Source: Pictodentalium vernedei
Taxonomy: Eukaryota; Mollusca; Scaphopoda; Dentaliida; Dentaliidae
Length of the DNA: 64,000 nucleotides
Reading direction: 5' to 3'
Assembly (NCBI GenBank): GCA_031216915.1
Contig: JAUFNR010000012.1
Location: forward strand, 496,001-560,000
Part shown: positions 38,099 to 48,780 of the stretch, one piece after another
Layout of the letters: every line of letters starts with the position of its first letter
Numbering within the stretch: the stretch's first letter is position 1
Notes under the pieces: generated by a model
Databases searched by the model: none
What the model was told of the DNA's origin: nothing
What the model saw: the letters and a program-made list of their open reading frames with translations, nothing else
Translations under genes and position numbers: made by a program

Positions 38099-38325
38099 AG
38101 AATGATAATTGGCGCCAATTTCGGGACGCCTCGTCACTGCGCATGCGCAGTAGAGGCGTAGTATGGAGGTCCTTTAGGACATGATTTCTTTTTGTTTTGG
38201 ATGCAAATTTTGGGGATTGGGGGGCAAAATTTGTGTTTGGCCCTGGTTTTGTTAGAGTTAGCACCAGCTAAGTCTGGGTCATTGGTAAGTATAAAAAATA
38301 TATAAATTACTATAAATTTTTTAAC
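38099..38325 (-). repeat. DIRS copy 2 right inverted terminal repeat
   Basis: Inverse of 31233-31435, plus the extra AT-rich tip (about 38298-38325) found only at right ends. It contains the palindrome ACTGCGCATGCGCAGT at 38136-38151. Confidence 0.92.
38136..38151. promoter_or_regulatory. NRF-1-like palindrome, right repeat of copy 2
   Basis: Identical to the palindrome in the left repeat. If active here it could drive transcription outward or antisense. Motif evidence only. Confidence 0.45.
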
Positions 38326-41300
38326 TTTCATTGAAAGCCTCCTAGGGTATTCAATCAGAAACGTTTAAACCATTCTAATGTGTTCACGTAACATCTCTAG
38401 ATGTGCATGAAGGTTTCAGAATTTTGATTTTGCCCCCGGTGGTTCCAATGGAACCACCTTTATCGTTAGGTAATCAGTTTTCATCGAAAGGCTCCTAGAG
38501 TATTTAATTCGAAATGCTTAAACTATGCTAATGTGTTCAGGTAAAATCTCTAGATGTGCATGAAGGTTTTGGAATTTTGATTTTGTCCCCGGTGGATCCA
38601 GTGGAACCACTTTTATCGTTAGAAAATCAGTTTTTATTGAAAGGCTCCTAGGGTATTCAATTCGAAATTTTTAAACTATGCTAATGTGTTCAGGTAACAT
38701 CTCTAGATGTGCATGAAGGTTTCGGAATTTTGATTTTGTCCCCGGTGGTTCCAGTGGAACCACTTTTATTGTTAAAAAATCAGTTTTCATCAAAAGTCTT
38801 CCAGGATATTTAAATTGAAACGTTTAAACTATCCTAATGTGTTCAGGTAAATCTCTGGATGTGCATGAACATTTCGGAATTTTGATTTTGCCCCCGGTGG
38901 TTCCAGTGGAACCACTTTTATCATTAGAAAATCAGTTTTCATTGAAAGGCTCCTAGGGTATTCAATTCAAAACATTTAAACTATGCTAATGTGTTCAGGT
39001 AACATCTCTAGATGTGCATGAAGGTTTCGCTATTTTGATTTTGTCCCGGGTGGTTCCAGTGGAACCACTTTTATCGTTAGAAAATCAGTTTTCATCAAAA
39101 GGCTCCTAGGGTATTCAATTCGAAACGTTAAAACTATGCTAATGTGTTCCGGTAACATCTCTAGATGTGCATGAAGGTTTCAGAATTTTCATTTTGCCCC
39201 CGGTGGTTCCAATGGAACCACTTTTATAGTTAGAAAATCAGTTTTCATCGAAAGGCTCCTAGAGTATTTAATTCAAAACGCTTAAACTATGCTAATGTGT
39301 TCAGGTATCATCTCTAGATGTGCATGAAGGTTTCGGAATTTTGATTTTGTCCCTTTTGATTTTGTCCCCGGTGGTTCCAGTGGAACCACTTTTATTGTAA
39401 TAAAATCAGTTTTCATTGAAAGGCTCCTAGGGTATTCAATTTGAAACGTTTAAACTATGCTAATGTGTTCAGGTAACATCTCTAGATGTGCATGACGGTT
39501 TCGGAATTTTGATTTTGCCCCCGTTGGTTCCAGTGGAACCACTTTTATTGTTAAAAAATCAGTTTTCATCGAAAGGCTCCCAGGATATTTAAATCGAAAC
39601 GTTTAAACTATCCTAATGTGTTCAGGTAACATCTCTGGATGTGTATTAAGGTTTCAGAATTTTGATTTTGTTCCCGGTGGTTGCAGTGGAACCACTTTTA
39701 TTGTTAGAAAATCAGTTTTCATCGAAAGGCTCCTAGGGTATTCAATTCAAAATGTTTAAACTATGCTAATGTGTTCAGGTAACATCTCTAGATGTGCATG
39801 AAGGTTTCGGAATTTTGATTTTGTCCCTTTATCGTTAGAAAATCAGTTTTCATCGAAAGGCTCCTAGGGTATTTAATTCGAAATGCTTAAACTATGCTAA
39901 TGTGCTCAGGTAGCAACTCTAGATGTGCATGAAGGTTTCGGAATTTTTATTTTGTCCCCGGTGGTTCCAGTGGAACCGCTTTTATCGTTTGAAAATCGGT
40001 TTTTATTGAAAGGCTCCTAGGGTATTTAATTCGAAACGTTTAAACTATGCTAATGTGTTCAGGTAACATCTCTAGATGTGCATGAAGAATTCGGAATTTT
40101 GATTGTGCTCCCGGTGGTTCCAGTGGAACCACCTTTATCGTTAGAAAATCAGTTTTCATCGAAAGGCTCCTAGGGTATTTAATTCGAAATGTTTAACTTA
40201 TGCTAATGTGTTCAGGTAACATCTCTAGAAGTGCATCAAGGTTTCGGAATTTGGATTTTGCCCCCGGTGGTTCCAGTGGAACCACTTTTATCGTTAGAAA
40301 ATCAGTTTTCATTGAAAGGCTCCTAGGGTATTTAATTTGAAATGTTTAAACTATGCTAATGTGTTCAGGTAACATCTCTAGATGTGCATAAAGGTTTCGC
40401 TTTTTTAATTTTGTCCCCGGTGGTTCCAGTGGAACCACTTTTATCGTTAGAAAATCAGTTTTCATCGAAAGGCTCCTAGGGTATTCAATTTGAAACGTTA
40501 AAACTATGCTAATTTGTTCAGGTAACATCTCTAGATGTGCATGAAGGTTTCGGAATTTTGATTTTGTCCCCGGTGGTTCCAGTGGAACTACTTTTATTGT
40601 AATAAAATGAGTTTTCATTGAAAGGCTCCTAGGGTATTCAATTTGAAACGTTAAAACTATGCTAATGTGTTCAGGTAACATCTCTAGATGTGCATGAAGG
40701 TTTCCGAATTTTGATTTTGCCCCTGGTGGTTCCAGTGGAACCACTTTTATTGTTAAAAAATCAGTTTTTATCGAAAGGCTCCCAGGATATTTAAATCGAA
40801 ATGTTTAAACTATGCTAATGTGTTCAGGTAACATCTCTGGATGTGTACGAAGGTTTCTGAATTTTGATTTTGTCCCCGGTGGTTCCAGTGGAACCACTTT
40901 TATCGTTAGAAAATCTGTTTTCATCGAAAGGCTCCTGGGGTATTTAAACCATTCTAATGTGTTCAGGTAACATCTCTAGATGTGCACGATGGTTTTGGAA
41001 TTTTGATTTTGCTCCCGGTGGTTCCAATGAAACCACCTTTATCGTTAGAAAATAAGTTTTTATTGAAAGGCTCCTAGGGTATTTAATTCGAAATGCTTAA
41101 ACTATGCTAATGTGCTCAGGTAGCAACTCTAGATGTGCATGAAGGTTTCGGAATTTTGATTTTGCCTCCAGTGGTTCCAGTGGAACCACTTTTATCATTA
41201 GAAAATCAGTTTTCATCGAAAGGCTCCTAGAGTATTCAATTCGAAATGTTTAACCTATGCTAGTGTGTTCAGGTAACATCTCTAGATGTGCATGAAGGTT

Positions 41301-41947
41301 TTGAAATTTTGATTTTGCCCCCGGTGGTTCCAGTGAAACCACTTTTATCGTTAGAAAATCAGTTTTTATTGATAGACTCCTAGGGTATTCAATTCAAAAC
41401 GTTTAAACTATGCTAATGTGTTCAGGTAACATCTCTAGGTGTGCATGGAAGTTTTGGAATTTTGATTTTGCCCCCGGTGGTTCCAGTGGAACCACTTTTA
41501 TCGTTAGAAAATCAGTTTTCATCGAATGGCTCCTAGGGTATTTAATTTGAAACATTTAAACTATGCTAATGTGTTCAGGTAACCTCTCTAGATGTGCATG
41601 AAGGTTTCACTATTTTAATTTTGTCCCTGTGGTTCCAGTGGAACCACTTTTATCGTTAGAAAAATCTGTTTTCATCGAAAGGCTCCTAGGGTATTCAATT
41701 CGAAACGTTAAAACTATGCTAATGTGTTCAGGTAACAGCTCTAGATGTGCATGAAGGTTTCGGAATTTTGATTTTGCCCCCGGTGGTTCCAATGGAACCA
41801 CCTTTATCGTTAGAAAATCAGTTTTCATCGAAAGGCTTCTAGAGTATTTAATTCGAAACGCTTAAACTATGCTAATGTGTTCAGGTAACATCTCTAGATG
41901 TGCATGAAGGTTTCGCTATTTTGATTTTGTCCCCGGTGGTTCCAGTG
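38326..41947. repeat. 153-bp satellite array, segment 4 (right edge)
   Basis: About 24 monomers, ending abruptly after 'ggtggttccagtg' at 41947. Some monomers have a shortened GTTTAAAC (gttaaaac). This removes the minus-strand stop, giving a 132-codon open stretch at 40346-40744 built of the 51-residue period. There is a small local duplication near 39345-39370 ('ttttgattttgtccc' twice). No satellite is seen to the right of 41948. Confidence 0.96.
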
Positions 41948-42330
41948 TACATTTAGTACTTTAAAACAGTGTTTATATGCTTACCATCCTTTTAACCGGC
42001 AAAAAGTAGTGCTCAAGCTTTTTTTTTAAACGGGGGTTCATATTTTACTTTCAGTTAACGTTTCGCCAGGTGATAATAAATATTAAAACCAACCATACAT
42101 CAGTGGATACTAGTTCTAGATTCCTGTAAGTCCCACCTCAGTGATACCCACATGAGTCTATTAAGACTAGGGTCCCTTGTGCATACTCCACCAATCCCTA
42201 TGTGTGAGCTCACAGTGGTGGGCCCAGGGCTGCTGAGGGGCCCCAAATGCAAACCGTAACTTTCTGCTTTTAACCCCCACGTTTCCCCGGGAGGCACCAG
42301 AACCGATCTCAGAGCTTCAGAATTTAAAAG

Positions 42331-43359
42331 GAAAAAAATATCTGGGAAAGGGTCCACAACCGTCGGAGGGAATAGGCCTATGCCCAATTCCATTGTTCAA
42401 GCCATTGAAATATGCCTGAGTTATGTCGATCTTGTCCCCCCCCCCCCCCCCCCCACTCCATCATTTCGAAAATAGGGGAAATGGATTATATATCTAGTGG
42501 TGCGTAGCCAGGATTCTGTAATGGGGGGGAGGGGGGGGGCAGTCATGATATTTTGAAGGTCATTGTGGGGTCCCCCCGCCACGCCTAACAAGGGCTAGAC
42601 CTCCCCAGACAAATTATCATAAACAATTTATTATATATAGTTATTAATTCCAATCGCCCGCTATACACATTTATTAAGTACTGGGCAGGGAATATAGAGA
42701 AGAGAATTAACATGTACAGGGATTGGACACTAGCCGAGTCTTCGATTCTGGTCGCCATGCAGGCTTACCAAGCATGCAACTTAAAAAAAAAACAACAAAG
42801 ATCTTTGTGAACATAATTTATTGAACAGAGTTTATCATCGTGTGGAGTAATATCAAAATAACAAACAATAGAAAAAAAAACATAATTTTGTGCAAAATAA
42901 TCTTATAAAACGTTGACCATTGCAAACAACTAATGACCAACCCAGTTGTAACGGCCAAAACCAGCCAGCGCTATATACGAAAATCGCCATTCAATTATTT
43001 ATATTTTTTAATTTTCTGCTTCCAAAACATAGCTTATGACCCCTCATGGAACGAGTGCGTTGCAGACTTTAGGTCCAAGTTTGGACTACCGTCTCATCAG
43101 ATTGATAACGCGTCTGATGGCTATAGACACACAGGGGTAACATAGTTTATTCAACCTAATTCCAGACAGAAACTAGCCGCCAACCCCCAACTGTGGAAGG
43201 AGAACACCTCCTCCTACACCTACACCCACCCAAGGGTCACTTGCCACGATCCTCAATCGAAGGCCTGGGTTAGGGTTAAAAACAATAAGTGACAGTTTGC
43301 ATTTGGGAGCCCCACTAGATCGATATAACGCTTGAAATATGGAATTGTGCGTTTTCCCT
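42331..43359. other. Interior of foldback element, no gene
   Basis: Contains a C-run near 42436-42454, a G-rich stretch near 42523-42539, an A-rich stretch near 42783-42797 and a piggyBac-type MITE fragment. No long coding frame with recognisable domains. Confidence 0.6.
42938..43058 (+). mobile_element. Degenerate half of palindromic TTAA MITE
   Basis: Matches the left half of the MITE at 44757, including 'ggccaaaacc', 'gccagcgctat', 'aaaatcgcca' and 'atgacccctcatggaacgag'. The terminal CCCTTTACC and the right half are missing. Confidence 0.7.
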
Positions 43360-43507
43360 CCCACGATTATTCTGAATCTCTGATATCGATTCTGGTGCCT
43401 CTTGGGGAGTGGGGGTTAAAAACAGTTAATTATGGTTTGCATTTGGGGGCCACAGGGATTGGTGGAGTGAGAACAAGCCGCTCCAGTCTTAATAGGCGCT
43501 TGTGAGT

Positions 43508-43903
43508 TTGTTTGTTTGTAATTCTTTATTATGGTGACATGTGCAATACAATTCAACATAACAAATGTAAGATTTACAATCAGATGCACTCGGCCCAAGG
43601 GAACTATATGTCACCTATTCCCCGAGATGTGAAAAAAAGTGCTGCCCAGCATTCACAGAAAAAAAAATAATATGGAGTGAAAAAAAAGAGAAAGCAGAGA
43701 AAAAACATGTTTCGTAATTTCCTAATTAATTTATAGAAGATATGGATGTCTCAGTGCCCATCCATGGTGCCAACCATGAAACAGGTCGGAGAGTTGCCAG
43801 TCTCGCGTAGCCAACATCAAGGCGAAAATGGCAAATCAAGAGATTCAAGACTGGCTTCATAATTGTCGTCGAGATGGGCACAAAAACACTCTTTTGCTTC
43901 GCC
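43508..43903 (-). mobile_element. Retroposon insertion, minus strand
   Basis: Flanked by the direct repeat TGTGAGT (43501-43507 and 43904-43910). Read on the minus strand it ends AATAAAGAATTACAAACAAA, a repetitive A-rich tail that suits target-primed reverse transcription. It disrupts the right arm of the foldback element, so it came later. I cannot assign the family; no SINE A/B boxes or LINE protein domains are evident. Confidence 0.65.
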
Positions 43904-44044
43904 TGTGAGTATCATTGGGGTAGGACATACAGGAATCTAGAACTAGTATCCACTGATGTGTGGTTGGTTTTAATATTTATTATAACCTCGGCATGTGTTT
44001 GGCGAAACGCTAACTGAAAATAAGTTATGAACCCCCATTTAAAA

Positions 44045-44625
44045 AAATAGCTTGAACACAACTTTTTGCGGGTAAAAGGGACGGTAAGTGTATAAAACTA
44101 TATTTTAAAGTACTAAATGTACAGCTGAATGTGTGAAAAGTGACAATTTAATGAAGCAAAGGCAATAATAAATATAGGCCTATATAACGAAGATTAAGTA
44201 TTGTTTGTTTTATTGTAGACTATTTTCAAATTATAAATGGTTTCTCTTCCAAAACCTTTCTGTTAAATCTCCTCGTAGTGAACAGAAACATCTAAATGCT
44301 ACTCACGCGAATTAGTTACACCTCCATCGAGCAAATATGATAATATTCACCCCGTCGTGCACCTCAGCGAATTCGTTGTTTTCTTGCACAAAATGGCATG
44401 CCGATTAGTGTCGATGGCGAAATGATCTATTTTGTCTTCAAAATAGTTTGCAATAAAACAAACAATACTTAATCTTCCTTCTATATATTTATTATTGCGT
44501 AAGCTTCCTTAAATAATCACTTTCCACACATTCAGAGGTACATTCAGTACTTTAAAACGTAGTTTTTATACACTTACTATCCTTTTTACCGGATACCGTC
44601 CTTTTTACCGGCAACAAGTATTACC
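44045..44625. repeat. Inverted repeat next to the foldback element
   Basis: Arms at about 44045-44232 and 44437-44625 are inverted copies, about 85% alike by eye, around a ~205-bp centre. Both contain AATAAAACAAACAATACTTA (or its complement), a cacacattcag segment and the same GTACATT(T/C)AGTAC motif that ends the foldback element. The repeat family therefore extends beyond the apparent end at 44122. Confidence 0.75.
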
Positions 44626-44756
44626 CAAAATGTACACTGGTTTCAATCCTTGCTAGGTATTTGCTGGTTGCCTTTGTATGTTAACAGGAAGTCTGTTCCA
44701 ATCCCTCCTGCGCTTTGACTACTTTTCCATGCATCTTCTTGGTTAAAGTGTTTTAA

Positions 44757-45003
44757 CCCTTTACCCAATGTAATGGCCAAAACCGGCCAGCGCTATTCTC
44801 AAAAATCGCCAATTAATTTTCAAAATATTTTCATTTTTTGTCTCAAAAACATAGGTTCTGACCCCTCGTTGGAATGAGCTCGTCGAGCTCCTTCCAACTA
44901 GGGGTCGTAACCTATGGTTTTTTTTGAGACAAAAAATGAAAAAAATTAGTTATTCTAGTATTTTTTTTGCAAGTGTCGTCTGCTTTTCACGTTAGGTAAA
45001 GGG
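44757..45003. mobile_element. Palindromic piggyBac-type MITE (complete)
   Basis: 247 bp between two TTAA sites (44753-44756 and 45004-45007). Ends are CCCTTTACC and GGTAAAGGG. TTAA duplication with ends starting CCC is the piggyBac pattern. The element folds on itself around GAGCTCGTCGAGCTC, flanked by GACCCCTCGTTGGAA and its complement. No coding capacity. Confidence 0.88.
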
Positions 45004-45007
45004 TTAA

Positions 45008-45981
45008 GAAAATTTGAGAGAGTTCAATTAGAAAAGTTTTAGGTAGAGAGAGGTAGGAATTTGCTATTGCGTATTGTGACTGCCGTTTGATTGTTGCTAT
45101 TGATGGGGCGAGGGTGGGTTTCTTCGTAGCCCACTCACAGACTTGATCCAAAAGTTCTCAATGAGTAGCTGAACAATCTTCACTGACTCCACGCACTTTT
45201 GAATTCTATTGTATAATTTTCTGTAACTTATATGGGTAGAAGTCGAGCTTGCCTCTAAGTACACTGTTCCGTCGAGAGCAGCAAGTTCCAGGCGGAGGGG
45301 TCAGCCAGTCTCTCCACCCATAAATTAATACTCAGGGGATGGAAAACCCGACTGCAGGTGGAGATTTTTGCGCTGTTTGCAGCTCCCACTGGTATCAGAG
45401 GCAAGCTTTGTGCGTATCGTCACCTGCCACCGGTTCGGGTTATTTACACCAAATACCCGGCCCTTCCCATCGCGTCATGGTGATGTATAAGGCATTAAGC
45501 AGTGAGGCAGTCGAATAACTGAACGAATGAAAAGTTTCAGTGCGCCGAAGATGCACAGGGACTATGTGGGATTGAAATCCCTTGCGACCCGAATAACTTT
45601 ATTTGCTTATGAATCCACGAGATTCAGAAGCGAGGGCCAATAATGTTAATTGGTTTGAGTGTGCACAGTGGCGGTAGGGAACTGGGGTAAGATCCCCGAG
45701 AACCTCGAACTGGAAATTGACCAGCAGTTGTGCATAACTACAAGAATTCTGCTATGTGTTTCACTTAGAAACTTGGGCATATTTATGGTAATACTGGAAA
45801 TGCAGTTTGATGGTTGTTTTAGAAAAAAGGAAAAGAAATCCAGGCGGTCCTTGCTAACTCCGTCATTAAATGTTTGACTGGCGATGTACTCTGCTTCTGA
45901 GAACCCCATCATGATAGTAGTCCTCTTGTTAGAGTAAGTACTCAGTACAATCTGTGATAAGCAATTTAAAATGAATGTTTT
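45008..45981. other. No identifiable feature
   Basis: About 1 kb of mixed-composition sequence. A short minus-strand open stretch (45646-45996) has no recognisable domain and overlaps the Tc1 end. Confidence 0.5.
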
Positions 45982-45983
45982 TA

Positions 45984-47509
45984 TATACTCTCCCAAAAAA
46001 GAAAGTGTGCATGCTAAAAAATAACACTAAAAAAAGATATCTATCATTTTCATTCATGGAAATTTTATTCAATCACAGATGAATCGATTTGTGATCATCA
46101 CGAGAAATTTCATTATGCTACAACGAATACTCTTGGTGCCATGGAGAGTCAAAGACGCTAAGGGTCAAACACAAAAGTCACACACTCAATATCTGGTATG
46201 ACCTCCGTCTGCATCGACTACTGCTGTGCATCTACGCCTCATGGAAGCGAACAAGTTAGCATGGAAGTGTTGTGGGATGTTGTTCCATATTCTGATAAGC
46301 TGTCTTTGGAGTTCCACAAGCGTTGACGGTGCATGGGGAAGCCGGCGTAGCTGACGTTTCATTTCGTCCCATACATGCTCAATGGGTGAGATATCAGGCA
46401 AATTTGTGGGCCAGGGAAGAACATCCACTTGTTGTTGCTGCAGATATTGTTGAACAACATGAGCTGCGTGGGGTCGGGCGTTGTCTTGCTGTAGAATGAC
46501 GCAGGGGCCGTGACGTTGCAGAAATGGGACAACAACAGGTGTAAGCACTTCATCACGATATCTGGCTGCATTGAGATTGCCATAAATAATGACCAGCTCA
46601 GTTCTGTTACGGGCAGTGATGCCACCCCACACCATGAGAGACCCTCCCCATAACGGTTTCGCTCCACGACACATGGATCTGCGTAGCATTCGTTTCGACG
46701 TCAGTACACTCTCTGGCGGCCATCTGATGATGAAAGATGGAAACGACATTCATCTGTCAATAAAACATGTTGCCACCAGTGTAAGGGATGCCTGAGATGT
46801 TGTCTACACCACTGCAGTCAAGTACGACGATGACGTAACGTCAAAATCGGACGAATTACAAGTCTTCGAGGACGTAAGCCGTATTCTCTCAGCCGGTTGA
46901 TTACTGTTTGAGGATGTATCCATCTCAGGTTAGGGATGTTCCTGGCTGTCATCGTTGCCATTTGTTGCCGGTTCTGGAGATGGACGACACGGATATACCG
47001 ATCTTCTTGTGCAGGGGTGGTAACTCGAGGTCTCCCAGAGCGGGGTCGGTCTCGAACATCATCATGTTGTGCATGTCAATGGACTAGCCTGTCTACAGTG
47101 TTACGGTGGCAGTTCAAATGCTGGGCAACCTCTCTGTGTGTTCTGCCAGCTCTAATCATACCCAGGGCAAGGAGACGTTGATTCATTGTCAATCTTGGCA
47201 TGCTAATGTCGAGTCGTTTTAACAGCAGTGCAAGTTTGAATGTGAACGATAGGAAGGCCTTACTTTAGTGTTTAAATACCCAAGGATTCACACTGCTGCA
47301 TGAATTTTCAAACCCTCCACGTGCAGAACATGCCTTTTCACAAACGTGCAGCACGTCATTTAACATTAATGCATTTTAACGAGGAAAGCTGTTTTTGTGT
47401 TCAATATAACTTATTCATGAACAGGTTAACACTCTTTACACCTACGAAATTAATTTATTGGAGTTTGATCAATTTCTGCAATGCACACTTTCTATTTTGG
47501 GCGAGTATA
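45984..47509 (-). mobile_element. Tc1-type DNA transposon (decayed)
   Basis: About 1526 bp between TA dinucleotides (45982-45983 and 47510-47511). The ends are inverted: TATACTCTCCCAAAAAAGAA on the left and the complement of TATACTCGCCCAAAATAGAA on the right, continuing to AGTGTGCAT. Length, TA target and the encoded protein all fit Tc1. It carries one transposase pseudogene on the minus strand. Confidence 0.92.
46186..47201 (-). pseudogene. Tc1-family transposase, DD34E, with stops and a frameshift
   Basis: The N-terminus starts MPRLTMNQRLLALGMIRAGR, a helix-turn-helix of the paired-like kind, followed by the linker DRPRSGRPRVTT. The first catalytic Asp is in LLTDECRF, the second in LQQDNARPHAA and the Glu in ISPIEHVWDEM. 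34 residues separate the last two, the Tc1 spacing. Damage includes a TGA after DRLVH (about 47080), a TGA after QRVY (about 46690) and a one-base loss in the G-run of the GGGSLMVWGG region. The C-terminal 187 residues (46186-46749) are otherwise open. Full-length relatives have about 340 residues, matching this span. It would cut and paste at TA sites if intact. Confidence 0.93.
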
Positions 47510-47511
47510 TA

Positions 47512-48780
47512 ACCTCCGAAAACAGCTTGAAAGAGTTACGAGTCGATAGTTTTCACCCAATAAAAGACAACATTCCGCATTGGGGGGGAGGGGGGGGGGG
47601 GAGGCTGAAGCCGCAATTGCACAGACAGACTTACCCATTCAAGGGGTGTTGTAGTCAGTGAAAGAAATGCACTTCTAAATGTGAAAATTTCTTGCAACAA
47701 GAAATTTGATATACTAATAAGTGTAACTCTTAATGTGAGATCATTGGATGACTGTTCATTAAACGCAATGTGTTGGTATGTTGAGATGTCAATCTTTCCG
47801 ATAGTATGACGTCCAACATACCGCATTGTTGACTGTTTGAGTACTATCAGAAAGTCTGACATTTAAACACACATTAGCACTCCAGAGGTTATGCAAATTA
47901 TCTACAAGATGGTTCCCTGATCTGATTTCCTGAAATTCCATGTCCAGTGTTCCTTTCAGTTTGCATTGAATTATCATTCTCAGAAAGTATTCCCTGAATT
48001 GTGAGAATTCCCATTACTTCGAAAAAAATCAAACATAGCCACGCACTTTTTAGCGTATTTTGGATTATTAGTTTTCATTCCTTTCAAACTTTAAATTGAC
48101 ACTTTGTATGAGAGGCGTGTGCAGCAAACTTTTTATTAATATTAATTTAACCCTTTCTCTGGCATCCCGGCATTCTCACCATTAAAGGAGCATTAATCGA
48201 ATTGATACTTTTCTCTTACCTTGACACCAAGTCGCTTTGCAGGTGTCACAATCCGTTCTATTTCTAGAAGAGATTTGTACTCTTCAGCGTGATGATTTTG
48301 TCTGTGGTGACTTAGATTGGAGGTATTTGAACTGTTAGGCAGTTATACAGTGCTCTGATTATAATTAGTGTAGCGCCAGTTTTTTTCCATTCTGACATGG
48401 ATATATCGTTGGAAGAAAAATGGGGTGGTCATGCGAATCGTCGGATAGACAAGTACAAAGCAGCATGGATTCGTGTAGTAGCAGTGTGCGCCAATCTTTA
48501 TGCGAATCGATGTGCAGATTTTCATGGAATTTTAACCCCTGAAAAGACCTAGCATGTGGTTAGTTTACTGGAAAAATCAAGAATAATGCCTTATAATACA
48601 GGATATTACCAGCTAAATACATCACAATTTATGTATTATATTATCTTGCATTGACAAGGCAGAAAAGTGCTAAAAAAATTGATATATAGTACATGGAGAG
48701 TGGATTGCAACTAAATCAACCGCAGAGTGGAGTTGTCACCAAAATTATCACTTTCAAATTCTGTACATATGGACATAAAA
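47512..48780. other. No confident gene; G-run
   Basis: Holds a G-rich run at about 47581-47603 and AT-rich sequence. A weak minus-strand exon-like stretch (about 48220-48301) is discussed under rejected items. Confidence 0.5.

Larger units (their letters stand above)
31233..38325 (+). mobile_element. DIRS-type tyrosine-recombinase retrotransposon, copy 2 (defective)
   Basis: A 7093-bp insertion with the same layout as copy 1 and complete ends. Flanks tagaaaatcagt and tttcattg rejoin to an intact monomer without target duplication, at the same monomer base as copy 1. The flanking monomer types differ from those around copy 1, so this looks like a separate insertion. It is inactive because gag has a stop and a frameshift and RT has deletions of 23 and 8 bp. 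Confidence 0.95.
41948..44122. mobile_element. Foldback element with long inverted ends
   Basis: The left arm (about 41948-42330) and right arm (about 43360-44122) are inverted copies. The outermost bases are GTACATTTAGTACTTTAAAA and its reverse complement, and further in both arms carry a matching CATCAGTGGATACTAGTTCT-type segment. Inner arm parts match through 'ggtgcctc', 'gggggttaaaa' and 'ggtttgcatttgggg'. The right arm is split by a retroposon (43508-43903). No transposase is visible, so this would be a non-autonomous DNA transposon of unknown superfamily. A TA duplication is possible but cannot be proved, because both ends read GTAC. Confidence 0.8.

Noticed and set aside
40346-40744. 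132-residue minus-strand frame with a 51-residue internal repeat (TIKVVPLEPPG type)
   Set aside because: It is the 153-bp satellite read in one frame. The usual monomer has a stop in GTTTAAAC, and this stretch is open only because two monomers read gttaaaac. The same short peptides appear across the array wherever chance mutations remove stops.
42436-42454. Homopolymer runs (C at 42436; G at 19799, 37429, 47581, 61720)
   Set aside because: Simple-sequence runs, probably slippage products and prone to sequencing error; no functional claim made.
45008-45981. Possible gene between the MITE and the Tc1 element
   Set aside because: Short frames only; nothing matched a family I know.
48220-48301. 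Possible minus-strand exon encoding EEYKSLLEIERIVTPAKR with a GTAAGAG donor
   Set aside because: The donor is good and the peptide looks protein-like, but the acceptor has a poor pyrimidine tract, upstream codons meet a stop and I cannot match a family. RNA-seq junctions at 48220 would decide.
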